Shown here: one piece after another, positions 35,308 to 45,002 of the stretch
Position numbering within the stretch: position 1 is the stretch's first letter
Layout of the letters: the number at the start of each line of letters is the position of its first letter
DNA from: Geobacillus stearothermophilus ATCC 12980
GTDB lineage: Bacteria; Bacillota; Bacilli; Bacillales; Anoxybacillaceae
DNA: 64,000 bases
Reading direction: 5' to 3'
Assembly: GCF_030369615.1 (NCBI RefSeq)
Contig: NZ_CP128494.1
Coordinates: 1,817,501 to 1,881,500, forward strand
Made by a program: the position numbers and the translations under genes
Notes under the pieces: model-generated
The model's database searches: none
Told to the model about the DNA's origin: nothing
The model's input: the letters and a program-made list of their open reading frames with translations, nothing else

Positions 35308-35712
35308 TCACCGTTGTTCGACGGCGTCGTGCTCCTGTTTTCCGCTTTCAAACTGAATGCCGACGATGTGCACGTTTACTTCGCTCGTTTCCAAGCCGGT
35401 CATGTTCCAAAGCGCCTGGCGCACGTTTTCCTGCACCTTTTTCGCCACGTTCGGGATCGACGCGCCGAACTGGACGAAGCAATAAAGGTCAATGACAACC
35501 CCGTCATCGCGCAAATCGACTTTGACGCCTTTGCCGTGATGCTTTTTGCCAAACCGCTCGGCAACGCCAGCGGCGAAATTGCCGCGCATTTGCGCAACGC
35601 CATCGACTTCGCTGGCCGCGATGCCGGCGATCACCTCGATCACTTCCGGTGCAATTTCGACTTTGCCAAGCCCGGTGTACTCCTGTTCGGAGTTAAACAT
35701 ATGTTCAGACAT
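35308..35712 (-). CDS. yqhY: Asp23/YqhY (DUF322) family protein
   Basis: 134-aa protein: LGKVEIAPEVIEVIAGIAAS then EVDGVAQMRGNFAAGVAERF and a C-terminal NVHIVGIQFESG. Asp23-family proteins are associated with the envelope and, for YqhY in B. subtilis, with control of acetyl-CoA carboxylase (accumulated acc mutations in yqhY mutants). The gene directly follows accC, matching that link. No membrane helix is present. Confidence 0.92.
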   Translation of the reverse strand: MSEHMFNSEQEYTGLGKVEIAPEVIEVIAGIAASEVDGVAQMRGNFAAGVAERFGKKHHGKGVKVDLRDDGVVIDLYCFVQFGASIPNVAKKVQENVRQALWNMTGLETSEVNVHIVGIQFESGKQEHDAVEQR

Positions 35713-35722
35713 GGGGCACCTC

Positions 35723-37078
35723 CTATTCCGCCTTCATAATATCATATAACTCCAAAAACTTCGTATTAAACTCGCCGCTTTGGAATTTCTCATGCTCCAT
35801 TAATTTTATGTGAAACGGGATCGTCGTATGAATGCCTTCAATGACAAACTCCGAAAGAGCCCGTCTCATGCGGGCGATCGCCTCCTCACGCGTCGGCGCG
35901 TGAACGATCAGTTTGGCGATCATCGAATCGTAATACGGCGGAATCGTATAGCCCGGGTAGGCGGCGGAATCGACGCGCACGCCCGGACCACCCGGCGGCA
36001 AGTACATGGCGATTTTCCCCGGCGACGGCATAAAGTTTTTCGCTGGGTTTTCCGCATTGATGCGGCATTCGATCGCCCAACCGTTAAAGGAGACGTCCTC
36101 TTGGGTGAGCGACAGCTTTTCACCGGCAGCGACGCGGATCTGTTCTTTTACTAAATCGACACCGGTAATGAGCTCGGTGACCGGGTGCTCCACCTGAATG
36201 CGCGTATTCATTTCCATGAAATAAAACTGTTTGTTCCGGTGGTCATAAATAAATTCGACCGTGCCGGCGCCCGTGTAGTTGACCGCCTTGGCCGCCTTGA
36301 CCGCCGCCTCGCCCATCCTCCGGCGCATGTCGTCGTCAAGGGCCGGCGACGGCGCTTCTTCGACAAGCTTTTGCAGCCGGCGCTGGATCGAGCAGTCGCG
36401 CTCTCCTAAATGAATGGTGTTGCCATATGAATCGGCGAGCACTTGAATTTCGACATGGCGGAAATCTTCGATATACTTTTCAATATAAACGCCAGGGTTG
36501 CCGAACGCCGTCGCCGCTTCTTGCTGGGTGATGTTGATGCCTTTGACGAGCTCTTCTTCGTTGCGAGCGACGCGAATTCCTTTCCCACCGCCGCCGGCCG
36601 TCGCTTTGATGATGACCGGGTAACCGATTTCAGCGGCGATCGCCCGCGCCTCCTCAAGACTTTCAATAACGCCGCGCGAGCCCGGCACAATCGGCACACC
36701 CGCTTCCCTCATCGTCTCGCGGGCGATGTCTTTAATCCCCATTTTGGCGATCGCTTCCGGGCTCGGGCCGATGAACGTGACATTGCATTCGCGGCACAGC
36801 TCGGCAAACGCCTCGTTCTCCGCCAAAAAGCCATAGCCCGGGTGAATGGCGTCACAGCCGGTCAACGTGGCAACGCTCATGATGTTGGTGAAATTCAAAT
36901 AGCTGTCTTTCGAGGCGGTCGGCCCGATGCAGTACGCCTCATCCGCCAGCTGCACATGCAAGGCGTCGCGGTCAGCCTGCGAAAAGACGGCGACCGTCTC
37001 AATGCCGAGCTCCCGGCAGGCGCGAATAATGCGGACGGCGATTTCCCCGCGGTTCGCCACCAACACTTTTTTGATCAT
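35723..37078 (-). CDS. accC: Acetyl-CoA carboxylase biotin carboxylase subunit
   Basis: 451-aa ATP-grasp enzyme carboxylating biotin on Acc[21 protein letters not shown] start, ATP loop [20 protein letters not shown], and the metal/catalytic segment [19 protein letters not shown]. Complete length. Stands 15 bases after accB, one operon with accB and yqhY. Confidence 0.96.
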   Translation of the reverse strand: MIKKVLVANRGEIAVRIIRACRELGIETVAVFSQADRDALHVQLADEAYCIGPTASKDSYLNFTNIMSVATLTGCDAIHPGYGFLAENEAFAELCRECNVTFIGPSPEAIAKMGIKDIARETMREAGVPIVPGSRGVIESLEEARAIAAEIGYPVIIKATAGGGGKGIRVARNEEELVKGINITQQEAATAFGNPGVYIEKYIEDFRHVEIQVLADSYGNTIHLGERDCSIQRRLQKLVEEAPSPALDDDMRRRMGEAAVKAAKAVNYTGAGTVEFIYDHRNKQFYFMEMNTRIQVEHPVTELITGVDLVKEQIRVAAGEKLSLTQEDVSFNGWAIECRINAENPAKNFMPSPGKIAMYLPPGGPGVRVDSAAYPGYTIPPYYDSMIAKLIVHAPTREEAIARMRRALSEFVIEGIHTTIPFHIKLMEHEKFQSGEFNTKFLELYDIMKAE

Positions 37079-37093
37079 CGTCCGTTCTCTCCC

Positions 37094-37618
37094 TTATTCA
37101 GGCTTGACCAAAAACAACGGCTGACCGTATTCGACGAGCTGGCCGTTTTGCACGAGCACCTCGACAATTTCGCCATCGACTTCCGCTTCAATTTCATTAA
37201 ACAGCTTCATCGCCTCGATGATGCAAACAACCGTATCTTTTTTCACTTTGTCGCCCGGCTTCACATACGGCGGCTTGTCCGGCGCCGGCGCTGCGTAGAA
37301 CGTGCCGACCATCGGCGATGTAATTTGATGCAAGTTGCCTTCCACAGCCGGCTTTGCTTCTTTGGCCGCCGTCGGTTCCGTTTCCGGCGCCTGCTTCACT
37401 TCCGAAGCCGCCACTTGGACAGGCGCAAGCGCCGGGGCCGCCGTCGGTTCGACCGCTGCCACTGCCTGTGCGGGCGCCGCCGGTGCGGCTGCCGGTGCAA
37501 CGGCGACAGCAACCGCTTTTTTCATATGTACTTTCGTTTCTCCTTGCTCATATACAAATTCATCGATTGAGGATTGATCGACCAACCGAATCAATTCGCG
37601 GATTTCTTGAATTTTCAT
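37094..37618 (-). CDS. accB: Biotin carboxyl carrier protein
   Basis: 174-aa carrier. N-terminal [20 protein letters not shown], a long Ala/Pro-rich linker (about 35-95), and the biotinyl domain with the target Lys in [21 protein letters not shown] 37618 begins the family sequence. Partners: AccC next to it, and AccA/AccD outside the window. Confidence 0.96.
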   Translation of the reverse strand: MKIQEIRELIRLVDQSSIDEFVYEQGETKVHMKKAVAVAVAPAAAPAAPAQAVAAVEPTAAPALAPVQVAASEVKQAPETEPTAAKEAKPAVEGNLHQITSPMVGTFYAAPAPDKPPYVKPGDKVKKDTVVCIIEAMKLFNEIEAEVDGEIVEVLVQNGQLVEYGQPLFLVKPE

Positions 37619-37726
37619 CGTTCTCACACCTTTCTCCAAGTGTCAGCCCGTCTTTCGCAGGCGGTGATCAAACGTATTCATAACGATTATACACACAACT
37701 GCAGGGCAAACGAAAGGTTTTTATGC

Positions 37727-37753
37727 AAAAAAAACTGCTCTGGCAAAGAGCAG
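37727..37753 (-). terminator. Terminator after the spoIIIA operon
   Basis: CTGCTCT and AGAGCAG form a 7-bp stem with a 5-base loop, followed by eight Ts on the minus strand, right after spoIIIAH. Confidence 0.88.
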
Positions 37754-37758
37754 CGCGT

Positions 37759-38310
37759 TCATCCGGCCGGCTGGAACTCGACGGTGACATATTGGGCATC
37801 CGGAATTTCTTTTTTCACCATATGAATGACTTCATTCGCCGATTTAGATGAGCTTTGTTTCGCTTTGATCGTCACGCGCACTTGGTTGTCATCGGCGCGC
37901 ACGAGCACGTCTTCATACCCGCCTTTCGATTTGATGAGCGTCTCCAACGTTGCTTCTTTTTCGGACAATGCTTGCAATTTTTCAATTTTGTCGAGCGCTT
38001 CACTTTTTTCTTCCTCCGTCGCGTTCGCTGAAGCGACAATGGCGTTCAGCTCATCGCGCAGCCGGCTCCGTTCATCCTCAATTTTCATGCGCAGCGCTGT
38101 AAACAAATCATCGCCTGCGGTTGACGGCTCCTCTTTCGCTCCAGTCTCTTCCACCGCTACGCTTGGTTGTTTGGCCGGCTTTTCTGTTTTCTCATTCGCG
38201 GTGAGCGCCGGGCTGTTGCCCATCTCTTTCGGCGCCGTGACATAATACACCGACAGTACGACTACTAAGCTTAGCATCGTCAACAGCCATACCGTTTGTT
38301 TTTTCAACAT
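37759..38310 (-). CDS. spoIIIAH: Stage III sporulation protein SpoIIIAH
   Basis: 183-aa mother-cell membrane protein whose extracellular C-terminal ring-building domain binds SpoIIQ across the intermembrane space. One N-terminal helix (VWLLTMLSLVVVLSVYYV), a charged linker, then the RBM domain (TLETLIKSKGGYEDVLVRAD to QYVTVEFQPAG). ATG 38310 preferred over an upstream frame. Last gene of the eight-gene operon. Confidence 0.93.
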   Translation of the reverse strand: MLKKQTVWLLTMLSLVVVLSVYYVTAPKEMGNSPALTANEKTEKPAKQPSVAVEETGAKEEPSTAGDDLFTALRMKIEDERSRLRDELNAIVASANATEEEKSEALDKIEKLQALSEKEATLETLIKSKGGYEDVLVRADDNQVRVTIKAKQSSSKSANEVIHMVKKEIPDAQYVTVEFQPAG

Positions 38311-38336
38311 GGCGATCTCCTCTCCCCTTACTTGAG

Positions 38337-38975
38337 TCATTTTTTCGGCAAGACCGCGACGCGGTAGCTCGGAACGTTTAACACGCGCGTCACCGCCTCG
38401 ACGATCCATTTTTTAATTTGCAAGTTGTCGGCCCCTTTGGCGACGACAAGCACACCGCGAATATCCGGCTTTTTCGTGGCGACAACAAGCGGCGTTTCCT
38501 CGTCGCCATTGCGGATGATGATCACTTCTTCGTTTGTCGACTGATTTTCAATCGTCCGTTTTCCGCCTTCCTTGTCGCTTTCTTCGGTCGTTTGCTGCTG
38601 GGTCGAGCGTTTTTTCTCAAACAGCTTCAGCTCGGTTGAGTCAAGGTTGACGACAACGGTGACATCCTCAACCCCTTCAATTGCTTCGAGGGCGGCTTTC
38701 AACTCCTTCTCGTACCGTTCCTCATAGGCGGCGATCACTTTATCCTTTGTCTCCTTGCTCGACAAAAACGCCGGCTCGGACGGGGATTCCGGCTGATTGG
38801 CGGAAGGCTTGGCTTCGGCATCGTCTGCGCTACCTGCAAAGTGACTCGCCGCCATGAGCGCCACACCGGCCAGCAGCAGGACAACGACATATGAGAACGG
38901 CATGTGTTTTCGCGCCCCTTCCCCGTTCCCGTCTTTGGGCGGGGAAGAAAGAAATCGTTTGAAAAACGAGAGCAT
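38337..38975 (-). CDS. spoIIIAG: Stage III sporulation protein SpoIIIAG
   Basis: 212-aa membrane protein forming the large ring of the feeding-tube channel. One N-terminal helix (FSYVVVLLLAGVALMAAS), then the domain containing VEDVTVVVNLDSTELKLFEK, a beta-triangle insertion (acidic/Gln-rich EKKRSTQQQTTEESDKEGGK) and NEEVIIIRNGDEETPLVVA. Family motifs complete. Confidence 0.93.
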   Translation of the reverse strand: MLSFFKRFLSSPPKDGNGEGARKHMPFSYVVVLLLAGVALMAASHFAGSADDAEAKPSANQPESPSEPAFLSSKETKDKVIAAYEERYEKELKAALEAIEGVEDVTVVVNLDSTELKLFEKKRSTQQQTTEESDKEGGKRTIENQSTNEEVIIIRNGDEETPLVVATKKPDIRGVLVVAKGADNLQIKKWIVEAVTRVLNVPSYRVAVLPKK

Positions 38976-38980
38976 CCCCC

Positions 38981-39592
38981 CTATTCCCTCCCTCTAAATT
39001 GCACGGCAATTTTATTTTCATCGACTTCCCATTTGCCGGCGAGAAAGGCGCGCACCTCTTCAGCCAGCGAGGCATCGCTCTCGGGCAAAGCCGGCGGCTT
39101 TATTGTATCGATGACAACCGGCTCCACCGCGCTGGAAGGGCGTTGTTTCAAAAGCGCCACTTCAATCGTCTTGATGTCCTCTGGCATACGCCAATTTTCG
39201 TTGTGATCGGCGTAAACTTTGACATCAGCCTTCAATCCATACTTTTCCATCAACTCCCCGTTTACGTCGTTTTCGAGCTGGACAGCCATTTGTTCTAAAA
39301 TATATGCGCGTTGTGAAGCTTGTATTTCTTTTTTCTGTTGTTCCATTTGATTTTTTATCTCCTCTTCCCCCTTGAAGCCTTCGGAAAAACGGGCAAGTGC
39401 TGAAGCGACAAGCTGATCCGGATCCGCCGAAGCCATCCGGAGCACCGGCGTCAACATAATTAGGAGAAGCAAAAGTCCGACGACCATTTTGACATATTTT
39501 TGCATCGTCCCGGACGGCAGCAAAAAATCGATGATGATGGCAAACAACAAAAACAAAATGATGTTCGTCACCCATTCAATCACAAGCTGCAT
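38981..39592 (-). CDS. spoIIIAF: Stage III sporulation protein SpoIIIAF
   Basis: 203-aa protein with two N-terminal helices (NIILFLLFAIIIDFLLP, MVVGLLLLLIMLTPVLRM) and a soluble domain ending FLAGKWEVDENKIAVQFRGR. Component of the SpoIIIA-SpoIIQ channel; five bases from spoIIIAG. Confidence 0.92.
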   Translation of the reverse strand: MQLVIEWVTNIILFLLFAIIIDFLLPSGTMQKYVKMVVGLLLLLIMLTPVLRMASADPDQLVASALARFSEGFKGEEEIKNQMEQQKKEIQASQRAYILEQMAVQLENDVNGELMEKYGLKADVKVYADHNENWRMPEDIKTIEVALLKQRPSSAVEPVVIDTIKPPALPESDASLAEEVRAFLAGKWEVDENKIAVQFRGRE

Positions 39593-39602
39593 AACGTTCC
39601 TC

Positions 39603-40766
39603 CTAGCGGACCATCATCGTAATATTCCCTGCCATAACCATGACGGTGAGGCTGAAGAAAAACATGAGCGAGACGATCAAAAGCGCCGCGAGCACATAGG
39701 CGATGCTTTTGCCGATAATGTTGAGGCAAGACAGCACCGGACTGCCGCCAAGCGGCTGCAACAGCGCGGCTGATAGTTTGTAGATGATGACGATGGCGAA
39801 AATTTTCACCGCCGGAAAGATGGCAATCATCAACAACACAGCCACCCCGACCAATCCGACCGCATTTTTGAGCAGCATCGAAGCGGCAACGACCGTATCG
39901 GCTGCATCAGTAAACAGCTTGCCGACGACCGGGATGAAGTTGCCGGTGACAAATTTCGCCGCCCGCAGCGCCACCCCGTCCGCCACCGCCGCTGTTGCCC
40001 CCCGCACCGACATAACGCCAAGGAAAACCGTCAAAATGAGGCCGAGCAAACCGAGGGCGGCCTTGTTCAACAAATCGGCAAGCTGGGTCGCCTTGTACCG
40101 GTCGCTGAGCGTGCTGACGACACTTAAAAGCGCCGCTAGCAACAGAAGCGGGAGCGTGACATATTCCACGACAACGCCGGTTGTGTTCATCAAAAACAAA
40201 ATGATCGGATGGAAAAACGCCGCCGATACGACGCCGCCGGAGGAGGCGAGCAAGGCGAGCAAAAGCGGAACGAGGGCGATGATAAAATGGCTCATCGTCC
40301 GCACCGCCTCGAGCGCATAGCCGGTTGCGAGGCGGAAGCTGTTTAAGGCGAGCAATAACAGCACCATGTAGACGACGGCGTGGGCGATTTTGCTTACCTC
40401 CTGCTGGGCGAACGCGTTTTGCAGCGATTGCAGCACGGTGCTGAAGACAGCGAGCAAAATGAGCGTCCCAAGCAGCTTCCCGTTGACTTGCAGTTCATAA
40501 AATAAATAACGGGCGAGCGCTTTCAGCCACTCGACGGGCGACCATTGCCGGTCGCCGCTTAAAAAATCGGAGAGCGGCCCTTTTTCGCTTTCCGGCAAAA
40601 AGCCCCCATACTCATGGACGATCGTTTCCCAATAACGGCGGATGTCGCTGACATCCAAATGAGCGAGCTGCTCGCTGACGTACGGCCCATCGCTCGCAGC
40701 TTGTACGACGAACGGGCAAAAAAAGAGAGAGAGCAACCCCGCAATGAGGAACGCTGTCCGCTTCAA
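39603..40766 (-). CDS. spoIIIAE: Stage III sporulation protein SpoIIIAE
   Basis: 387-aa polytopic protein. A cleavable-type signal (AFLIAGLLSLFFCPFVVQA) and about seven further hydrophobic segments, for instance LLALLASSGGVVSAAFFHPI and MLFFFSLTVMVMAG-like C-terminus. Conserved within endospore formers as the multi-spanning channel subunit. Confidence 0.93.
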   Translation of the reverse strand: MKRTAFLIAGLLSLFFCPFVVQAASDGPYVSEQLAHLDVSDIRRYWETIVHEYGGFLPESEKGPLSDFLSGDRQWSPVEWLKALARYLFYELQVNGKLLGTLILLAVFSTVLQSLQNAFAQQEVSKIAHAVVYMVLLLLALNSFRLATGYALEAVRTMSHFIIALVPLLLALLASSGGVVSAAFFHPIILFLMNTTGVVVEYVTLPLLLLAALLSVVSTLSDRYKATQLADLLNKAALGLLGLILTVFLGVMSVRGATAAVADGVALRAAKFVTGNFIPVVGKLFTDAADTVVAASMLLKNAVGLVGVAVLLMIAIFPAVKIFAIVIIYKLSAALLQPLGGSPVLSCLNIIGKSIAYVLAALLIVSLMFFFSLTVMVMAGNITMMVR

Positions 40767-40778
40767 TCCGTTCCCTCC

Positions 40779-41174
40779 TTATCGCGCCGCCGGAATGAGG
40801 CTGATGACCGCTTCAATGATGGCAGTCAAAATTGGGACGGCGAGCGCCAAAATGACGATTTTGCCGCCGAGCTCAATTTTGGCAGCGATCGCCCCTTGGC
40901 CGGCGTCTTTGGAAATTTGCGCGGCAAACTCGGCGATGTAGGCAATGCCGATAATTTTCAACATCATTTCCAAGTACACCATTTGAATGTGGGCGCCTTC
41001 CGCCATCTCCCGCAGCGTCAGCAAAATATTGCTGATTTGGTCAACAAGAAGTAAAAAAATGGTGCATCCGACAAAAACAGTCAATAAAAAGGAGAGGCTC
41101 GATTTTTGTTCTTGCAGCAGCACAACGAGGAACGTCGCCACCAACCCGAGGCCGACGATTTGCAAAATGTCCAT
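40779..41174 (-). CDS. spoIIIAD: Stage III sporulation protein SpoIIIAD
   Basis: 131-aa membrane protein with four predicted helices (IVGLGLVATFLVVLLQEQ, LLTVFVGCTIFLLLVDQI, and two C-terminal). Related to SpoIIIAC; both lie in tandem in the operon. Confidence 0.93.
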   Translation of the reverse strand: MDILQIVGLGLVATFLVVLLQEQKSSLSFLLTVFVGCTIFLLLVDQISNILLTLREMAEGAHIQMVYLEMMLKIIGIAYIAEFAAQISKDAGQGAIAAKIELGGKIVILALAVPILTAIIEAVISLIPAAR

Positions 41175-41185
41175 GGCCTCTCCCC

Positions 41186-41392
41186 CTATCCGCGGAACAA
41201 AAAGACATCTTTAATTTTTTGAAACAAATCGCTTACAATCGAAGCGACCATAAACAAAATATAAATAAAGCCGAGCAGCGTCACCCACTGGGCGTATTCT
41301 TTCCTTCCCATCTGGTCGAGCACCGTATGCAAAAACGCGATGACGATGCCGACGCCGGCGATTTTTAAAATGATATCGACATCGATGCCCAT
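41186..41392 (-). CDS. spoIIIAC: Stage III sporulation protein SpoIIIAC
   Basis: 68-aa protein with two helices: IILKIAGVGIVIAFLHTVLD and QWVTLLGFIYILFMVASIVS. Length equals that of B. subtilis SpoIIIAC. Confidence 0.93.
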   Translation of the reverse strand: MGIDVDIILKIAGVGIVIAFLHTVLDQMGRKEYAQWVTLLGFIYILFMVASIVSDLFQKIKDVFLFRG

Positions 41393-41408
41393 TCGTCCTG
41401 CCTCCTGT

Positions 41409-41921
41409 CTACATGAGTAAAATGACGAGCAGCAGCCCGGCTAACACGCCTAAACTTTTCGCCATTTTGCCATAGCGCGCCTGATCGTCCAGCGCCTCCG
41501 CTTCCTCCCGCTCAAGATGGGCGAGCGCCAAGGCGATTTGCTGTTGCTGGGTGAGCCGGTCATACTGGCCGAGCGTGGCGCCAAACTGTTTCATTACTTC
41601 CCACTCTCCTTGTTTGAGCGCGGTCTTCCCCCATACAGCCCGCAAGCTTTTTTCCCATGCTTCGGCCACGCTCGTTTCACACGCATGCAACGCCGCCGCA
41701 AACTGGGCAAACAGCTCGCCAATCGGAGCGGCCGTCTGGCGGGCGATATGCTGAGATGCCTCGGCAAGCGGCGTATGTCCGTACATCACTTCCGCTTCGA
41801 ACGCCCTGAGCGCCGCTTTCAGCTGGCGAAGCTGGCGCGGCCGTTCGTACAAGGCGCGGGCGGCTGCCATCCCCATCCAAGTGGAGGCGGCAAGAATCAA
41901 CAAGGCGCCCAGCCACTTCAT
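41409..41921 (-). CDS. spoIIIAB: Stage III sporulation protein SpoIIIAB
   Basis: 170-aa protein with N-terminal helix (LGALLILAASTWMGMAAARA) and C-terminal helix (LGVLAGLLLVILLM) flanking a soluble helical domain similar to GspF halves (AFEAEVMYGHTPLAEASQHI). Overlaps spoIIIAA by 4 bases. Confidence 0.93.
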   Translation of the reverse strand: MKWLGALLILAASTWMGMAAARALYERPRQLRQLKAALRAFEAEVMYGHTPLAEASQHIARQTAAPIGELFAQFAAALHACETSVAEAWEKSLRAVWGKTALKQGEWEVMKQFGATLGQYDRLTQQQQIALALAHLEREEAEALDDQARYGKMAKSLGVLAGLLLVILLM

Positions 41922-42835
41922 CGGCCCGCCACCGCCCGCTCGTACAGCACGGCGCCGTTGGCGTCAACAATGCGCCGGATGAAGCCGGGATGCGGGACGT
42001 TCGTCAACTCAATAAACCGTTCAAACACCCGTTGCTCCATGACCGGACGCAGCGTCGGCCGCTGCCAAACATCTCGAACGGTGCGCCCGTGCACGGTCGT
42101 CCATATCGAAACGCCGGCATTCGCCGCCTCCAGCACCGCTTCGCTGTCTTCCTCGCGCCCAATTTCATCCACAATCATGACATCCGGACTCATCGAGCGA
42201 ATCATCATCATCATCCCTTCCGCTTTCGGACAAGCGTCCAACACATCAAGGCGTGGGCCGAACGAAAATTGCGGAATGCCTTTCACGCAGCCGGCGATTT
42301 CCGACCGCTCGTCAACGATCGCTACCTTTTGCGCCGGAATGCGCCCAGTTCCGCTGCTGATCAGGCGCGCCGCGTCGCGCAACAGCGTCGTTTTGCCGGT
42401 CTGCGGGGAACCGATGATCATCGTATGGCGCCAGCGCCCATCATACACATACGGAATCAGCGGATCGGCAATGCCGATTTGCTCTTTGGCAATGCGGATG
42501 TTAAAGGAGGCGACATCGCGGATGGCTTTCACCTTGCCCCCTTCTGTAACGACTTTGCCGGCGAGCCCGACGCGATGGCCGCCTTCAATCGTCATAAATC
42601 CACGCCTCAGCTCCTCTTCGACGGCATAAATCGAATAATGGCTCAACTTGTTGAGCAAGTACACGCCGTCCTCTTTCGTCACTTCATATGGCAGCAAGCG
42701 GGCCTTCCCATCGACGATCACTTCAAGCGGCCGGGAAATACGGATGCGGATTTCTTCGATGCTGCGCCCCCAGGAAGGCATCTGCTGCAACACAGCGGCG
42801 ATCGTTTTCGGCAAAATTCCCCATACCGCTTCCAT
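41918..42835 (-). CDS. spoIIIAA: Stage III sporulation ATPase SpoIIIAA
   Basis: 305-aa cytoplasmic ATPase resembling secretion motors, required for late forespore gene expression. Walker A at about 142-149 (GSPQTGKTTLLRDAARLIS) and Walker B in SPDVMIVDEIGREEDSEAVL. First gene of the operon with a sigma-E promoter about 35 bases upstream. Confidence 0.95.
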   Translation of the reverse strand: MEAVWGILPKTIAAVLQQMPSWGRSIEEIRIRISRPLEVIVDGKARLLPYEVTKEDGVYLLNKLSHYSIYAVEEELRRGFMTIEGGHRVGLAGKVVTEGGKVKAIRDVASFNIRIAKEQIGIADPLIPYVYDGRWRHTMIIGSPQTGKTTLLRDAARLISSGTGRIPAQKVAIVDERSEIAGCVKGIPQFSFGPRLDVLDACPKAEGMMMMIRSMSPDVMIVDEIGREEDSEAVLEAANAGVSIWTTVHGRTVRDVWQRPTLRPVMEQRVFERFIELTNVPHPGFIRRIVDANGAVLYERAVAGR

Positions 42836-42865
42836 GGCCCTCCCCCTTTTTGGTGGACTAGTCTA

Positions 42866-42894
42866 TATGTATGGGCGGAAGATGCTGTTTATGC
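42866..42894 (-). promoter_or_regulatory. Sigma-E promoter of spoIIIA operon
   Basis: Minus strand GCATAAA, 14-base spacer, CATACATA, close to the mother-cell sigma-E consensus kmATATT-N14-CATACAnT. It lies between yqhV and spoIIIAA, where the sigma-E-controlled start of this operon is known in B. subtilis. Confidence 0.75.
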
Positions 42895-42895
42895 C

Positions 42896-43177
42896 TTACT
42901 TGTAAATGCCGAACAAAATGAGCGCCACCCCGAGCGCGATGAACGCGAGCCGAGAAAACGAAAGCTCATCCGCCAGCGAAAGCAGACCGATCGCCATCGT
43001 TACGATCAGCACAGTCGGGCCGACAGCAGCGAGCACGGCGTTAATGGCGAGCGCCTTTCTTACATCATTAAAGACCAACATCAGCAGCGCTGCACTCAGT
43101 TCAATAAGCGCCGACAACATTCGCATGCCCGCCATCGCCAAAACGGACGAATCGATCGATCGCAGCCAATGTTTCAT
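42896..43177 (-). CDS. yqhV: YqhV (DUF2619) small membrane protein
   Basis: 93-aa protein with three hydrophobic segments (MAGMRMLSALIELSAALLML, NAVLAAVGPTVLIVTMAIGL, FIALGVALILFGIYK). Family of unknown function located upstream of spoIIIAA in sporeformers. ATG 43177 with GGAGGG upstream. Confidence 0.9.
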   Translation of the reverse strand: MKHWLRSIDSSVLAMAGMRMLSALIELSAALLMLVFNDVRKALAINAVLAAVGPTVLIVTMAIGLLSLADELSFSRLAFIALGVALILFGIYK

Positions 43178-43301
43178 GTGTCCCTCCTCAAATAGAGATG
43201 GATTAGTACAAACGTATGCGGGAACAAGCCGTTTCAGAAGAAGTTTTTGCCGGTGAAAACGGGGATGGACAACGAAGCAGGACGGGGCACCTTTGGCGCA
43301 T

Positions 43302-43342
43302 AAAAACAGCACCGGCCCGGAACATTCCGGATCAGTGCTGCC
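43302..43342 (-). terminator. Terminator after efp
   Basis: GCAGCAC...CCGGAA pairs with TTCCGG...GGTGCTG and is followed by TTTTT on the minus strand. Confidence 0.85.
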
Positions 43343-43355
43343 CTTGTTCAGGTTC

Positions 43356-43913
43356 TTACGCCCGTGACACGTATGTGCCGTCAGCCGTATTGATGATGAG
43401 GGTGTCGCCTTCGTTGACGAAAAATGGCACTTGAACGACAAGGCCGGTTTCAAGCTTGGCCGGTTTCGAACCGCCGGAAGCGGTGTCGCCTTTAATGCCC
43501 GGCTCGGTTTCAACAACTTTCAGCTCAACGGTATTCGGCAGCTCGATGCCGATCGTTTCGCCCTGGTACATCATGATGAACACTTCCATATTTTCTTTCA
43601 AAAACTTGAGCTCATATTCGATTTGCTTTGCCGGCAGCTCAATTTGCTCATATGTTTCCATGTCCATAAAGACGTGTTGATCGCCGTTGGCGTACAAATA
43701 TTGCATTTTGCGCGTGTCAATTTGCGCCCGGTTCACTTTTTCGCCGGCGCGGAACGTCCGCTCTTGAATGGCGCCGGTGCGCAAATTTCGCAGTTTCGAA
43801 CGGACGAACGCCGCACCCTTGCCCGGCTTGACGTGCTGAAACTCAAGGACGCGCCAAATCTCGCCGTCGACCTCGATGGTAAGTCCTGTGCGAAAATCGT
43901 TGACTGAAATCAT
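43356..43913 (-). CDS. efp: Elongation factor P
   Basis: 185-aa ribosome factor relieving stalling at proline stretches. KOW-like domain start [20 protein letters not shown], with the modification-site loop [16 protein letters not shown] (Lys in PGKGAAF), then two OB domains. Follows the Xaa-Pro peptidase gene as in B. subtilis. Confidence 0.97.
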   Translation of the reverse strand: MISVNDFRTGLTIEVDGEIWRVLEFQHVKPGKGAAFVRSKLRNLRTGAIQERTFRAGEKVNRAQIDTRKMQYLYANGDQHVFMDMETYEQIELPAKQIEYELKFLKENMEVFIMMYQGETIGIELPNTVELKVVETEPGIKGDTASGGSKPAKLETGLVVQVPFFVNEGDTLIINTADGTYVSRA

Positions 43914-43940
43914 TGCCCGAAATCCTCCTCACGCTATCCG

Positions 43941-45002
43941 TTATAAAATGATCAGTTCTTTCGGCGAATGAGTGAGCGCTTCGTTCCCATCGGCGGTAAT
44001 GACCGCATCATCCTCAATGCGCACCCCGCCGAGCCCCGGGATGTAAATGCCGGGCTCGACCGTCACAACCATGCCCGGCTCCAGCACCGCATCGGAGCGG
44101 GCCGAAAGCGTCGGCCCTTCGTGAATTTCAAGGCCGATGCCGTGGCCGGTTGAATGTCCGAAATAATCGCCATACCCTTGTTCGCGAATATAATCGCGCG
44201 TCAGTGCGTCAGCCTCTTTGCCGGTCATGCCCGCTTTGATCCCGCGCATGCCGCGCCGCTGCGCTTCAAGGACAATGCCATAAATCGTTTGCAGCTCAGC
44301 GCTGACTTGGCCGACGGCGACCGTCCTTGTCAGGTCGGAACAATATCCCTTGTAGTAAGCCCCGAAATCAAGCGTGACGAGTTCGCCGCGCTCGATCGTT
44401 TTTTCGGACGCCACCCCGTGCGGCAGCGCCGAACGGTAGCCAGAAGCGACGATCGTATCGAAGGAGGACGAAGACGCCCCTTGTTTGCGCATAAAAAATT
44501 CAAGCTCATTCGCCACTTCAATTTCTTTGACGCCCGGACGAATGAACGACAAAATATGAGCAAATGCAGCATCGGCAATTTCCGCTGCTTCCTTTAATAT
44601 CTTAATCTCTGCTTCCGACTTAATCAAGCGCAACTTTTCCACGACATGGGATGTCGGCGCAAGCTCGGCATCAATCGCCTCTTCATACGCCTTGTACGCC
44701 GCATACGTCACATGCTCCTGCTCAAAGCCGAGCGTTTTGATCCCGAGCCGCTTCACTTGTTTCGCGATTTCATCGACGATCGGTCCGCTGTGCTGGACGA
44801 TTTCAAATCCTTCAACTTGCTTGGCCGCCTGCTCGACATAGCGAAAATCCGTAATAAAGACCGCCCCTTGGCGGCTGACAAGCGCAACGCCGGCGGTGCC
44901 AGTGAATCCGGTAATGTAGCGGCGGTTGCAGCCGTTTGTCACCAACAGCCCGTCAAGATGCTGCTCTTCAAGCAACGCTCGAAGCCTTTCCAGCTTTTCC
45001 AT
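43941..45002 (-). CDS. yqhT: M24 family Xaa-Pro peptidase
   Basis: 353-aa creatinase-fold metallopeptidase. N-terminal domain LLVTNGCNRRYITGFTGTAG, catalytic domain with metal ligands in LVTLDFGAYYKGYCSDLTRT, HSTGHGIGLEIHEGP and VVTVEPGIYIPGLGGVRIED. Probably removes N-terminal residues before proline in peptides. Directly upstream of efp, in one transcript. Confidence 0.94.
   Translation of the reverse strand: MEKLERLRALLEEQHLDGLLVTNGCNRRYITGFTGTAGVALVSRQGAVFITDFRYVEQAAKQVEGFEIVQHSGPIVDEIAKQVKRLGIKTLGFEQEHVTYAAYKAYEEAIDAELAPTSHVVEKLRLIKSEAEIKILKEAAEIADAAFAHILSFIRPGVKEIEVANELEFFMRKQGASSSSFDTIVASGYRSALPHGVASEKTIERGELVTLDFGAYYKGYCSDLTRTVAVGQVSAELQTIYGIVLEAQRRGMRGIKAGMTGKEADALTRDYIREQGYGDYFGHSTGHGIGLEIHEGPTLSARSDAVLEPGMVVTVEPGIYIPGLGGVRIEDDAVITADGNEALTHSPKELIIL

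Noticed and set aside
36443..37570. Plus-strand 375-codon frame opposite accC and accB
   Set aside because: It is antisense to two well-conserved genes and has Arg/Asp/Phe-biased shadow composition with no homology pattern.
41990..43195. Plus-strand 401-codon frame opposite spoIIIAA and yqhV
   Set aside because: It overlaps real genes on the other strand, has no start signals, and is His/Arg-rich shadow sequence.
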